A stretch of DNA of 64,000 nt from an uncultured bacterium (GCA_937949615.1 CALEDQ010000008.1:992001-1056000); one strand, 5' to 3'. Counted from the first letter of the stretch, positions 43,199-51,575 are shown. The notes: generated from the letters alone by a model not told the origin. Numbers and translations are program-made.

Positions 43199-45514
43199 AT
43201 GGCGAAAAAACAGGAAAAGGCTCTCGAAAAATCTGGTAAAGCGGCGGCCAGCAGTCCCGCAACCATCATCAGAAACCAGAAAAAGCGACTGGCAGAGGCA
43301 GAACTGCTTCTCGGCATCTCAAAACACATGTCGGCAATGAATTCGCTCGACGCGGTTCTCAAAATTCTTGTGGAAACTGCAACTTCGAAGCTCAATGCCG
43401 AACGCGGCTCACTTTTTCTGATTGACCGCAATACCAACGAGCTTTATTCGCGTGTCGCCATGGGCAACTTCATGCGCGAAATCCGCATTCTCAACACCAG
43501 CGGGGTTGCCGGGTATGTATTTACCAAAGGCGAAGGGGTAATAATACCCGACGCCTATGCCGACCCGCGCTTCAACCGCAATATCGATGAACAGACCGGG
43601 TTTGTGACCCGCAACATTCTCTGCGTGCCAATCAAGACCGCCAGGGGCGAAACGATGGCGGTCGCACAGGTTCTCAACAAGAAAAAGGGCCGATTCAACC
43701 AGCAGGACCTGCGCCTGCTGCAGGCGATGATGGAACAGGGAGCCATGGCCCTGCAGAGTTTGCAGTTTATCGAACAGATGGAAACCATTCGCAAGCAGGA
43801 GCTTGAATTCATCAATGTTGTCTCAGAGATGACCTCTGACATCAAACTGGGTTCGCTGCTGCAGAACGTCATGGCCGAAGCGACACGCATGCTCAACGCC
43901 GAACGCTCGACCCTGTTTCTGCATGACGAAAAAACCAACGAGCTCTGGTCAGAAGTCGGACAGGGTCTCGAATCGGCCCAGATCAGGCTGCCAAGCCATG
44001 TCGGTATTGCCGGCGCAGTTTTTCAGTCGAGCCGCACCATCAATATTCCCTACGCTTACGCTGATCTTCGTTTCAATCCGTCATTCGACAAGAAAACCGG
44101 CTTTTTTACCCGCTCGATCCTCTGTGTGCCGGTAATCAACAAGAATGGCCGCACCATCGGTGTCACCCAGGTATTGAACAAACACGGCGGCCCGTTCACC
44201 CATGAAGATGAAGCCCGTCTGCGCGCGTTTACCGCTCAGGTGTCGATTGCTCTCGAAAACGCAAAACTCTTCGCCGACGTTCAGGCAATGAAGAATTACA
44301 ACGAAGCAATGCTCGAATCGATGTCAAACGGACTGATCACTCTCGATGCCGCCGGGAAAATTGCCACCTGCAATGCCGCCTGCGCGAGAATTCTCAGAAC
44401 CTCCGGTCCGACAATCCTGAACCGGCCAGCTTCAGAACTGTTTGCGGGCGAAAATCAGTGGGTAATGGAAAAGCTGCAGCTGGTAATGGAAACTCAGCAG
44501 CAGCAGACGGTCGTCGACGCCCCGCTGAGAATCCAGGAAGAAAGACTGTCGGTTAACCTTACGGTACAGCCGCTGCTCAACATTGACCAGAAACGTATCG
44601 GTTCGATGATTGTCATCGAAGATATCAGCACCGAAAAGCGTCTAAAATCAACAATGTCACGCTACATGGACCCGGCAATCGCCGACCGCCTGCTGGCAAC
44701 CGGTACAGAAATCCTGGGCGGCACCAGCGTCGAATGTACCGTTTTATTTGCTGACGTAAGAGGGTTTACGACGCTGACCGAGCAACTCGGCCCACAGGGT
44801 ACAGTTGCCTTGCTCAATGAATATTTCACCCTGATGGTCGATTGTATTCAGCATGAGAGCGGCATGCTCGATAAGTTCATCGGCGACGCGATCATGGCGG
44901 CTTTCGGCATACCGGTCGCACATGAAGACGATGCGGATAAGGCTGTTCGGGCAGCGATCTCGATGATCGAAACTCTCAACAAATGGAATCTACAGCGAAC
45001 CACTGATGGCCGTCTGCCGGTAAATATCGGCATCGGGCTCAACACTGACACAGTGGTTTCAGGGAACATCGGTTCGAGCAAGCGCATGGACTTTACGATT
45101 ATCGGCGACGGCGTCAATCTGGCCGCCCGCCTTGAGTCTGCCTGTAAACAATACGGATCGAAGATTCTCATCAGCGAATTCACAATGCGCAAGCTGAAAA
45201 GCACCTATCGCCTGCGCGAAATCGACCTGGTGGTGGTCAAGGGCAAAACCAGACCAGTCGCTATTTACGAGGTGCTTTCATACCATACCCGAGAAAGTTT
45301 CCCTGGTATTGGCGAGGTAATGGGTCTTTTCAAAGACGGCCTGGCGGCGTATCGCGCCCGCAAATGGGATATCGCAATCAAGCTGTTCAGTGATTGTCTG
45401 GCAATTAATCCAAACGACAAACCCAGCAAAATTTATATTGAACGAGCTCAATTTCTCAGACAAACCCCTCCGCCAGACGACTGGGCCGGGGTCTGGATCA
45501 TGGAATCGAAGTAG
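43199..45514 (+). CDS. GAF-GAF-PAS class III adenylate cyclase
   Basis: A 771-residue soluble cyclase. GAF1 (about 40-190) and GAF2 (205-355) precede a PAS-like domain (370-475) and a catalytic domain (495-675). Metal aspartates are present (LFADVRGF, D519; FIGDAIMAAFG, D563). Transition-state Asn and Arg are in GDGVNLAARLES (N640, R644). Lys559 and Asp631 (MDFTIIGD) are the adenylate-specifying pair, so the product is probably cAMP. GAF2 carries an N-K-x-F-x-D-E pattern (LNKHGGPFTHEDE), the mark of cyclic-nucleotide-binding GAF domains, and GAF1 has a partial version. Feedback by cAMP or cGMP is plausible. A C-terminal TPR-like helix pair follows. Confidence 0.93.
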   Translation: MAKKQEKALEKSGKAAASSPATIIRNQKKRLAEAELLLGISKHMSAMNSLDAVLKILVETATSKLNAERGSLFLIDRNTNELYSRVAMGNFMREIRILNTSGVAGYVFTKGEGVIIPDAYADPRFNRNIDEQTGFVTRNILCVPIKTARGETMAVAQVLNKKKGRFNQQDLRLLQAMMEQGAMALQSLQFIEQMETIRKQELEFINVVSEMTSDIKLGSLLQNVMAEATRMLNAERSTLFLHDEKTNELWSEVGQGLESAQIRLPSHVGIAGAVFQSSRTINIPYAYADLRFNPSFDKKTGFFTRSILCVPVINKNGRTIGVTQVLNKHGGPFTHEDEARLRAFTAQVSIALENAKLFADVQAMKNYNEAMLESMSNGLITLDAAGKIATCNAACARILRTSGPTILNRPASELFAGENQWVMEKLQLVMETQQQQTVVDAPLRIQEERLSVNLTVQPLLNIDQKRIGSMIVIEDISTEKRLKSTMSRYMDPAIADRLLATGTEILGGTSVECTVLFADVRGFTTLTEQLGPQGTVALLNEYFTLMVDCIQHESGMLDKFIGDAIMAAFGIPVAHEDDADKAVRAAISMIETLNKWNLQRTTDGRLPVNIGIGLNTDTVVSGNIGSSKRMDFTIIGDGVNLAARLESACKQYGSKILISEFTMRKLKSTYRLREIDLVVVKGKTRPVAIYEVLSYHTRESFPGIGEVMGLFKDGLAAYRARKWDIAIKLFSDCLAINPNDKPSKIYIERAQFLRQTPPPDDWAGVWIMESK

Positions 45515-45740
45515 AATAAAGGGCGAGCTCATACCCAACGCCCCAGAAAAACAACACAGCTGTTAACAGATATATAAAGACATAAAACCAGTAGTAAGCT
45601 GGTTTCTTTACGCGAAGATACCTCCGGTATTCAATACTGTTACGGCCGGTTACCAGAGCATGAATTAAAAGCCCCGCATGGAAAAAACCGAACAGGGCAA
45701 AATAAAGAATATAATAAAAATGTTCGCTGAAAATTTTCAC
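45498..45740 (-). CDS. Small two-segment membrane protein of unknown function
   Basis: An 80-residue protein starting at GTG 45740, with two hydrophobic segments (about 8-30 and 52-74: YYILYFALFGFFHAGLLIHA and FYVFIYLLTAVLFFWGVGYE) joined by a basic loop RNSIEYRRYLRVKK. It is convergent with the cyclase gene and overlaps its 3' end by 17 nt. The ribosome site is weak. The clear membrane pattern and Tyr/Phe composition make a real gene likely, though not certain. Confidence 0.6.
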   Translation of the reverse strand: MKIFSEHFYYILYFALFGFFHAGLLIHALVTGRNSIEYRRYLRVKKPAYYWFYVFIYLLTAVLFFWGVGYELALYSTSIP

Positions 45741-45821
45741 TCTGCTTTGATTATAACTGCTTTCCGACGAATTCAGCCATGAATTTTCAGCAGGCAGATT
45801 TTAGCCTGAATGCAATAAAAC

Positions 45822-45850
45822 TTGATTTTCTGAAAACTTTGCAGTAGTGT
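45822..45850 (+). promoter_or_regulatory. Candidate sigma-70 promoter of the Ala/Pro lipoprotein
   Basis: TTGATT (45822-45827), a 17-nt spacer and TAGTGT (45845-45850) lie 62 nt upstream of the ATG at 45913. The -10 is weak. Confidence 0.4.
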
Positions 45851-45912
45851 ACACGCCTAATCGTTTACAACGAAAACGACTGAACTTATCGTTCTTGTTC
45901 AAGGAGAAAAAT

Positions 45913-46236
45913 ATGAGAAAGCTCGCTCTTGGTCTTGTTCTTTGTGGTGCTATGGCTGTTGTAGGCTGCGGTTCTGAACCTGCAAAACCGGCTGATGCAA
46001 ACGCTACTACCGCTGCTCCAGCTGCAGCTCCCGCTGCTGCAACAACTCCTGATGCAGCTGCTCCCGCCGCCGCTCCGACTGCCGTTGCTCCTGATGCAGC
46101 TCCCGCTGCTGCTCCGGCCGCTGATGCCCCCGCAGCCCCCGCCGCTGACGCTCCGGCTACCCCGGCCCCCGATGCAGCTCCGGCCGCTCCGGCTCCTGAC
46201 GCAGCTCCTGCAACTCCGGCTCCTACCGGCAACTGA
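45913..46236 (+). CDS. Ala/Pro-rich lipoprotein
   Basis: The start is ATG 45913 (MRKLALGLVLCGAMAVVGCG) with AAGGAG just upstream. The 107-residue protein has a lipoprotein signal with lipobox VVGC (Cys19), then a low-complexity chain of Ala, Pro, Asp and Thr with recurrent PDAAPAAAP- and PAADAPA-type units to the end. It has no folded domain and may be a flexible spacer tethered to a membrane. A strong, T-followed terminator and good ribosome site suggest high expression. Function unknown. Confidence 0.82.
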   Translation: MRKLALGLVLCGAMAVVGCGSEPAKPADANATTAAPAAAPAAATTPDAAAPAAAPTAVAPDAAPAAAPAADAPAAPAADAPATPAPDAAPAAPAPDAAPATPAPTGN

Positions 46237-46249
46237 TAGCTGATACCTG

Positions 46250-46285
46250 CCGGGGCATGCTCAGGCATGCCCCGGTTTTATTTTA
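46250..46285 (+). terminator. Terminator of the Ala/Pro lipoprotein gene
   Basis: CCGGGGCATGC and GCATGCCCCGG form an 11-bp stem with a 4-nt loop, followed by TTTTATTTT. Confidence 0.93.
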
Positions 46286-46387
46286 GCGGGGAAATTTTCC
46301 CGATTTTACCAGCATATTTTCCCCACACGACCAGACAGACAGGCTTTTTTCTCAGCAAAACCAGCAACTGATCAGCATCTCATATCC

Positions 46388-46403
46388 TGGCACGTTTTAT
46401 GCA
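46388..46403 (+). promoter_or_regulatory. Candidate sigma-54 promoter of the mini-MotA gene
   Basis: TGGCAC-G-TTTT-ATGC-A matches the sigma-54 consensus, with a perfect -24 half and one mismatch in the -12 half (ATGC for TTGC). Transcription would begin near 46414, giving a 31-nt leader before the ATG at 46445. Confidence 0.6.
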
Positions 46404-46444
46404 TTTTAACTTTCTGCCGGCTAACTCCATTGAAAGGCCAGATT

Positions 46445-46810
46445 ATGAGCAAATCTAATTACATCGGTGCACTGATACTTACCACAGTAGTTGTATTTCC
46501 GGTTTTTCTCGGTGGCTCAGCGGCAAGCTTCATCAATCTGCCGGCAGCCGTCGCCGTGATAATGGGTATCACCGGTGCCGTTCTTTTTTCAGCAACCCCT
46601 GGCCAGACCCAGTCAGGAAAACTGCATGCCATCGGCCAGGGTGCCTGGATTTCAGGCATAGTGGTCTGCATCGGCAGTCTGGTAATAGTTCTGACAAATC
46701 TGGCTGAGCCGGAAAGCATTGGCCCCAACCTGGCAGTAAGCCTGATGAGCATGCTCTACGGTGCCGTCATCAGACTTTTCTGCAGTATTTTCAGTTTAAG
46801 GCAGGCTTGA
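46445..46810 (+). CDS. Minimal MotA/TolQ-like membrane protein
   Basis: The start is ATG 46445 with AAAGG upstream; TTG at 46430 is less likely. The 121-residue protein has four hydrophobic segments. Its first half, FLGGSAASFINLPAAVAVIM followed by GITGAVLFSA, matches MotA membrane segments 1-2, and WISGIVVCIGSLVIVLTNLA followed by EPESIGPNLAVSLMSMLYGA matches segments 3-4. The cytoplasmic domain of about 100 residues that normally lies between is reduced to some 15 residues. MotA proteins form proton-driven stator channels with MotB; no MotB is seen here. Next gene: membrane-anchored VWA protein. Confidence 0.7.
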   Translation: MSKSNYIGALILTTVVVFPVFLGGSAASFINLPAAVAVIMGITGAVLFSATPGQTQSGKLHAIGQGAWISGIVVCIGSLVIVLTNLAEPESIGPNLAVSLMSMLYGAVIRLFCSIFSLRQA

Positions 46811-46852
46811 GCTCTCCTCTGATTTTCCCCCACCCAACCCAACCTTTCTTAT

Positions 46853-46908
46853 GCGGCAACAGACGGGCCATAACCATGTCCCGGCCCGTTTGCCGCTCTT
46901 TTTTTTCG
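46853..46908 (+). terminator. Terminator of the mini-MotA gene
   Basis: GCGGCAA and ACGGGCC pair with GGCCCGT and TTGCCGC around a short loop, with a 3-nt bulge. CTTTTTTTTCG follows. Confidence 0.82.
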
Positions 46909-47012
46909 ATCAAAATCTTCATAAAACAACTCTCCTTTGTGATCATTCCCTGTATGATTCGCGGCAGTTGTGATATCATAGACGCAATTCAAATGATCAC
47001 GGGGTGAGACCG

Positions 47013-48056
47013 ATGGTAGAAGTTGCTCCAGGAGGCGAAAGGCTAAGAATTCCCGTCTGGAAATATATATTGTTTCTGGTCCTGTTCATGCTTCTGTGCC
47101 TGGGTATCCTATGGTATCTGATGGCATCGAGTTTCGGTGCTTCCAACTCTCTGCTTGAAACATTGAGACGCTACCTGACCTTCTTCAGCTCATATCATCC
47201 CAACCTCAAACCTGAAGATGATTTCAGCAATGCCCTGCGCATTCACGGCATCGAAAAAAATGAACCGAAGAAGTTCTACATGTTCGTTTCAATGACCGAT
47301 AAAGATGGCAGTCCAATCAAGGTCATCAACGCCGGCAACGTTACTCTTGCCGCCAAAGACAAAAATGGCGCCGACCTCAACGCTGTTGTTGAAAAAGTCA
47401 GACCCCTGCATGCCTATCAGGCCATGCCTGACCCGATGAGCTATTCGTGCGTCATGGATTATTCAGGCAGCATGTTTCCTGAAGATCTCACCGCCATTGA
47501 AAAGAATTTTTCTGACCTGATCGGCCAGATCCTGATTCCGTTCTCGGCCGGCGTCATCAAGTTCAATAACAAGGTTAACGAGGTTCAGCCTCTGACCAAC
47601 GATAAGAACGCTGTTACTGCCGCCATTCAGAAACGCATCAACCTGCAGAATACGGCATTGTTCGACGGCATCGACACCGGGGTCGACAAGATTCAGACCC
47701 GGCCGCACTTCAGATTCATCATTCTGACCACCGACGGTAACGACAATGCTTCGACCGCCAGCATCGACGATGTTATCCGCCGCTGCCAGATTCACAATAT
47801 TTCGGTATTCGTATTTGGTTTCGGCTGGCTTGAAGTGACCAACCTGCGCAATCTTTCGAACAGCACCGACGGCTATTATTCGTATGTTCCTGACAGCAGC
47901 AGGCTTGCAGACTGGTTCAAAAAACTCGGCCAGATCATCAACAACGTTCAGGTAGTTGAATTCTCGGTCGCCAACGACACGAATCAGCCCGGCTCGATCG
48001 AACTGACCATCAACGAGGGTGGCAATAAACTCACCCGAACCCGAACCTGGAAATAA
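47013..48056 (+). CDS. Membrane-anchored VWA-domain protein
   Basis: I choose ATG 47013, with GGGGTGAG about 6 nt upstream; GTG at 47004 is inside that site. The 347-residue protein has one N-terminal membrane segment (about 16-38) and an extracytoplasmic body. The VWA domain (about 140-310) keeps the metal-ion-dependent adhesion site: CVMDYSGSMFPEDL (DxSxS), LQNTALFDGIDTG (Thr) and FIILTTDGNDNAS (Asp). VWA domains bind protein ligands through the bound metal. It precedes the 991-residue TPR gene by 29 nt, probably one transcript. Confidence 0.9.
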   Translation: MVEVAPGGERLRIPVWKYILFLVLFMLLCLGILWYLMASSFGASNSLLETLRRYLTFFSSYHPNLKPEDDFSNALRIHGIEKNEPKKFYMFVSMTDKDGSPIKVINAGNVTLAAKDKNGADLNAVVEKVRPLHAYQAMPDPMSYSCVMDYSGSMFPEDLTAIEKNFSDLIGQILIPFSAGVIKFNNKVNEVQPLTNDKNAVTAAIQKRINLQNTALFDGIDTGVDKIQTRPHFRFIILTTDGNDNASTASIDDVIRRCQIHNISVFVFGFGWLEVTNLRNLSNSTDGYYSYVPDSSRLADWFKKLGQIINNVQVVEFSVANDTNQPGSIELTINEGGNKLTRTRTWK

Positions 48057-48085
48057 TAATCAGACGGGCAACCACGGAGGCAACA

Positions 48086-51061
48086 ATGCAGAGCAAATCT
48101 TCGTTCAAAGCAATTCTTCTGGCTCTTATTACTATCTTAAGCCTTACAACAGCACTGCGGGCTGAAGTAAACTTCGATTTTGGCCTGCCCCTGTTCGGCA
48201 TCGAAGAAATCAGATTCGAAAAAACCAAACCAAGCGATTTCAACCTGACACTTCTGAAAAAATATATCTCAGAGCAGCCGGGGAACATACTGGCGCAGCT
48301 GCACGCCATTTCGCGCTGGTTCAGCCTGATCAAGCTTTCCGATACACCCCGCCGTGACGAACTGATTAAAATGAGTACAAGTCTGTTCAAAAGCACAGAC
48401 AAAAAGGACTTCACTGCTGAAGAGCGCCTGCGCGATATTTTTTTCAACGGCCTGCTGCTGAGCATCGACAAGACAGATGACCCTAAAAATGATAAAGATC
48501 ATGCATTTGAAGAACTTCTGCTCGACTCAGAAGAACAGCTGGCAAAAAATGGTGACTACTGGCTGGTCAAGGGCCTGATTTTCCAGGTTCTGCGCCACCG
48601 GCCAAATGGCTATTTTGAGCCGATGAAACCGGAAGAAGACCTCAAACGCGCTCTGACGCTCATTCCCCGCACAGCCCACTATTACTTCGTCATGGGCCAG
48701 GCCTTCAGATTTCTTGGTTCCATGGATACTTCGCTATTTCTATCGATCGCCTCTTACGAAAAGTCATCGTCACTCGACCCACGCAATGCCAAGCTGCAGA
48801 ATTCACTGCTCGGCATTTACATGGGGCTGCACGAAGACTATCAGACCCGCAACAAACCTGAGCCTTTCTGGCTTGAAGAGGCAGTTTACAAGAAAATCCT
48901 CGAACTTTCTCCGAATAACCCGCATGCCCTCAACAATCTCGGCTATCTTTACGCAGAATATGGCGTGAACACCCAGACAGCACAGGAACTCTGCCAGCGC
49001 GCCGTTGACATGGATCCGACCAACCCGGGCTTCAGAGATAGTCTTGGCTGGGCCGCCTTCAAAAATCGCGATTTCAAAAAAGCTGAAGAAGAGCTCAAAA
49101 ATTCTCTGACAATGAAAATGAATGTCTATGACACGCATTATCATCTGGCAACCGTTTATTACGCAACCGGCGAGCTCGACAAGGCTGCCGAAAATTACCA
49201 GGAAGCCATCAAGATCAGACCTGACTCGGCAGAAGCCCTCAATAATCTCGCTTACCTTTATACCGAGCAGAATACCAACATCAAGCAGGCAATAGAGATG
49301 GCCGAAACTGCGGTTCAACTCGAAAAAAACAATGCCTCGTACATCGACACCCTTGGCTGGGCACATTATCGCGACGGCAATCTCGACAAGGCACTTGGCT
49401 ACCTTTTAAAGGCCAATCAGCTGGTTTCTGGCCAGGGCGAAGTAATGATGCATATCGGTCGGGTTTATCTCGACAAGAATGATTTCGAATCGGCAATCAC
49501 CTATTTGAAAGAAGCCTTCAAAGCCGACCCGAAACTCAAAGACCCTGAGAATTCGCTGTATCTGGCCGTACGGTTAAAATCCTATCATTCGGCACTCGCT
49601 GATTATCACACCCTCATGGGTGAAAGAGCCGACAAGGAAAGAATCAACAATATCCTGATGAGCATTGCCCGACTTTATCAGGAAGAGAAGCTTTACGATA
49701 AAGCCATCGACATAACCAAGCTCTGCTCTGACGTTAAAGCAGGCATCAAGCCGTTGAACGAACCTCTTTTCAACAGCTACAGTCTTTCTGAAAGCAGCAG
49801 TAAACCGGCACTGCCTCTCGACGAAGCTCCTGAATCAGCGACTGCTTCCGGATCAATTCAGGCAGGCGAGCCTGAAGAACAGACCAACGGTGAAAACAAC
49901 GAAACCAGAGAACCGGCTGACAGTCTGTTCAACGGCCTGCCGCCAGTAAGCTCGCACACCCTGGTAATTTCGTTCGGCCCACAGTTTTTCAGATGGCTCA
50001 GCAGTTCAGTTACCAGTGCAGCCAATTTTGCCGACAAATCGATCACCATCTTCGTAAACAAACCATTCAAACCCAGAAAAAACGCCGTTATCAGAATCGA
50101 AACCGAATCGACTGCCGGCACCGCTATGCTCGGGCTGCTGTCGAATTATTTCTCACAGCTCAACATTGTGCGCAAAAATTACGAACAGGCTGACCGCTGC
50201 GAATTCAGCCTGGGCAAACACCGTATATATGCCTTTGCCGACCGCAATTCAGTATATCTCTGCGGCAGACCGTTCAGCGACGCTGAACGCGCCGAACTTC
50301 TCAACCAGCTTTGCCCCTTCAACCCGGAAAGCTTTGTCGAATTGATCTACAACTGGAAAAATTTCGAAGCTTTCATTCCGCAGATGCTGCAGCCATTTGT
50401 CAAAAACCCATTCGCACCCTTCATAAGAATTCATACCAGATACAGCTACAAAGACGGCAATCTCAATGAATTCTCGGCCGCCACCACCGGCAAAGCCGAA
50501 AATGACGATTTCATGAAGAAGTTTGCCCGCAGTCTTTTCGCCTTCAAGATTCAAACACAGCAGATGGGTCTTGAAACCGTGATAAAAGTGCGTGGCGATG
50601 AAGACATTATTTATATTTCAACCGACTTCGAAAACATCGCAGGCTGGCTGGCCAAACGGTTGAACCGCTGGTATGGCCTGATCGGCAAGCTGCTTGAAGT
50701 ATACATGTCGCGGACGATATGCTTTCTGAACCGCATGTTCTTCTCTCCTGATCTTGAAAAAAGCTGCCCGACCGGCGGCACTGTCAGAATCGATGCAGTC
50801 AGCGGCCTGATCTATTGCAGTCAGCACAATGAAGTGCCGGCAATCCCGATGATTCTTGATGAACACGCCTGCTGCAGCTACAACCGCAACCGGCTTTTCC
50901 GCTATCTGCAGAACACCAGAGCCATCAATGCCAGCGGCACTCTTGCAACCGGTTCTTCAATTGAAGAACTGGCAAAAAAACTCGGCGTGCCCCTCTGCCC
51001 GACCTCAGGTACCTGGATCATCGATGAAAAAGGTATCAAATGCAGCGAGCATGAAAATTGA
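48086..51061 (+). CDS. Large secreted TPR protein with paired Cys-Pro...Cys-x-x-His motifs
   Basis: A 991-residue protein with a signal peptide (ending TTALRAEVNF) and GGAGG before the ATG. Residues 150-500 contain TPR units, for example NPHALNNLGYLYAEYGVNTQ and DTHYHLATVYYATGELDKAA. After a Glu/Pro-rich linker (550-620) comes a beta-rich region (625-880). The last 100 residues hold two related motifs: CPTGG...YCSQH (Cys at about 894) and CPTSGTWIIDEKGIKCSEH (Cys at about 971). Similar CPxGG...CxxH motifs occur in pseudopilin-like proteins, possibly metal-binding. It follows the VWA gene and may be its partner. Confidence 0.82.
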   Translation: MQSKSSFKAILLALITILSLTTALRAEVNFDFGLPLFGIEEIRFEKTKPSDFNLTLLKKYISEQPGNILAQLHAISRWFSLIKLSDTPRRDELIKMSTSLFKSTDKKDFTAEERLRDIFFNGLLLSIDKTDDPKNDKDHAFEELLLDSEEQLAKNGDYWLVKGLIFQVLRHRPNGYFEPMKPEEDLKRALTLIPRTAHYYFVMGQAFRFLGSMDTSLFLSIASYEKSSSLDPRNAKLQNSLLGIYMGLHEDYQTRNKPEPFWLEEAVYKKILELSPNNPHALNNLGYLYAEYGVNTQTAQELCQRAVDMDPTNPGFRDSLGWAAFKNRDFKKAEEELKNSLTMKMNVYDTHYHLATVYYATGELDKAAENYQEAIKIRPDSAEALNNLAYLYTEQNTNIKQAIEMAETAVQLEKNNASYIDTLGWAHYRDGNLDKALGYLLKANQLVSGQGEVMMHIGRVYLDKNDFESAITYLKEAFKADPKLKDPENSLYLAVRLKSYHSALADYHTLMGERADKERINNILMSIARLYQEEKLYDKAIDITKLCSDVKAGIKPLNEPLFNSYSLSESSSKPALPLDEAPESATASGSIQAGEPEEQTNGENNETREPADSLFNGLPPVSSHTLVISFGPQFFRWLSSSVTSAANFADKSITIFVNKPFKPRKNAVIRIETESTAGTAMLGLLSNYFSQLNIVRKNYEQADRCEFSLGKHRIYAFADRNSVYLCGRPFSDAERAELLNQLCPFNPESFVELIYNWKNFEAFIPQMLQPFVKNPFAPFIRIHTRYSYKDGNLNEFSAATTGKAENDDFMKKFARSLFAFKIQTQQMGLETVIKVRGDEDIIYISTDFENIAGWLAKRLNRWYGLIGKLLEVYMSRTICFLNRMFFSPDLEKSCPTGGTVRIDAVSGLIYCSQHNEVPAIPMILDEHACCSYNRNRLFRYLQNTRAINASGTLATGSSIEELAKKLGVPLCPTSGTWIIDEKGIKCSEHEN

Positions 51062-51062
51062 T

Positions 51063-51091
51063 TTGCTTTTTTTGTCAAAATAGTCTATTTA
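51063..51091 (+). promoter_or_regulatory. Candidate sigma-70 promoter of hfq
   Basis: TTGCTT (51063-51068), a 17-nt spacer and TATTTA (51086-51091) lie between the TPR gene stop and hfq. The leader would be about 20 nt and contain GGAGGTAAG. Confidence 0.45.
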
Positions 51092-51119
51092 AGTAAGACA
51101 CTAATTGGAGGTAAGAAAT

Positions 51120-51338
51120 ATGCCTGCTGTAAATATCCAAGACAATATCCTTCAGTACCTGAAAGACGAAAAGGAAGCTGTTAAGATCTTTCTGATGAAA
51201 GGTTTCCAGATTCAGGGTACAATCCTTGATTTTGACACTTTTGTGATTCTTCTTGAATCAGAAGGCAAAAAACAGTTGATTTACAAGCATGCTATTTCTA
51301 CTGTTCAGTTGCCCGATAATTTCAATCTTCCCGGCTGA
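51120..51338 (+). CDS. hfq: RNA chaperone Hfq
   Basis: The start is ATG 51120 (MPAVNIQDNILQYLKDEKEA), with GGAGGTAAG 5 nt upstream. The 72-residue Sm-like protein has the Sm1 region VKIFLMKGFQIQGTILDFDT and the diagnostic Sm2 motif YKHAISTVQLP. The proximal-face Gln that usually follows the N-terminal helix is in place (IQDN). Hfq hexamers pair small RNAs with mRNAs. It has almost no C-terminal tail, as in several non-proteobacterial forms. A candidate small RNA gene lies 240 nt downstream. Confidence 0.96.
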   Translation: MPAVNIQDNILQYLKDEKEAVKIFLMKGFQIQGTILDFDTFVILLESEGKKQLIYKHAISTVQLPDNFNLPG

Positions 51339-51354
51339 AGATAAGTCTTAAATG

Positions 51355-51385
51355 AAAAGGCTGCCCGCATGGGTGGCCTTTTTTT
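51355..51385 (+). terminator. Terminator of hfq
   Basis: AGGCTGCCC and GGGTGGCCT form a 9-bp stem (two G-T pairs) around GCAT, followed by a seven-T run. Its form resembles the terminator of the nearby candidate RNA at 51628. Confidence 0.88.
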
Positions 51386-51549
51386 CTTTTTCCGGGCTTT
51401 CGGTTTCGTCACTTTCTGTCTAATGTTTCAACAGCCGATTTGTTTATTTTTTGCACAGGACCGACCAGCCGACTGTATAAATATTTATCATTAAAGGCTT
51501 TGCGCCGCAAAATCTGTTTAAAATCGCACCACCAGAGGCCCCAAAAAGT

Positions 51550-51565
51550 TGGCACAGGTCTTGCA
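51550..51565 (+). promoter_or_regulatory. Near-perfect sigma-54 promoter beside hfq
   Basis: TGGCAC-A-GGTC-TTGC-A fits the sigma-54 consensus TGGCAC-R-N4-TTGC-W at every position. Transcription would start near 51576. No gene with a supportable start follows before a strong terminator at 51628-51655, so the likely product is a small RNA. A sigma-70-like TTGCAC-N17-TGTATA at 51451-51479 lies 70 nt further upstream and could provide a second start. Confidence 0.75.
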
Positions 51566-51575
51566 TATATATAAA

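Noticed and set aside
45801..46268. Minus-strand frame of 155 codons rich in Ala and Gly
   Set aside because: It is the complement of the Ala/Pro lipoprotein, whose low complexity keeps the opposite strand open. The plus frame has AAGGAG and a lipobox.
46791..46979. Small minus-strand frame downstream of mini-MotA
   Set aside because: It covers the mini-MotA terminator hairpin and has no ribosome site or recognisable protein features.
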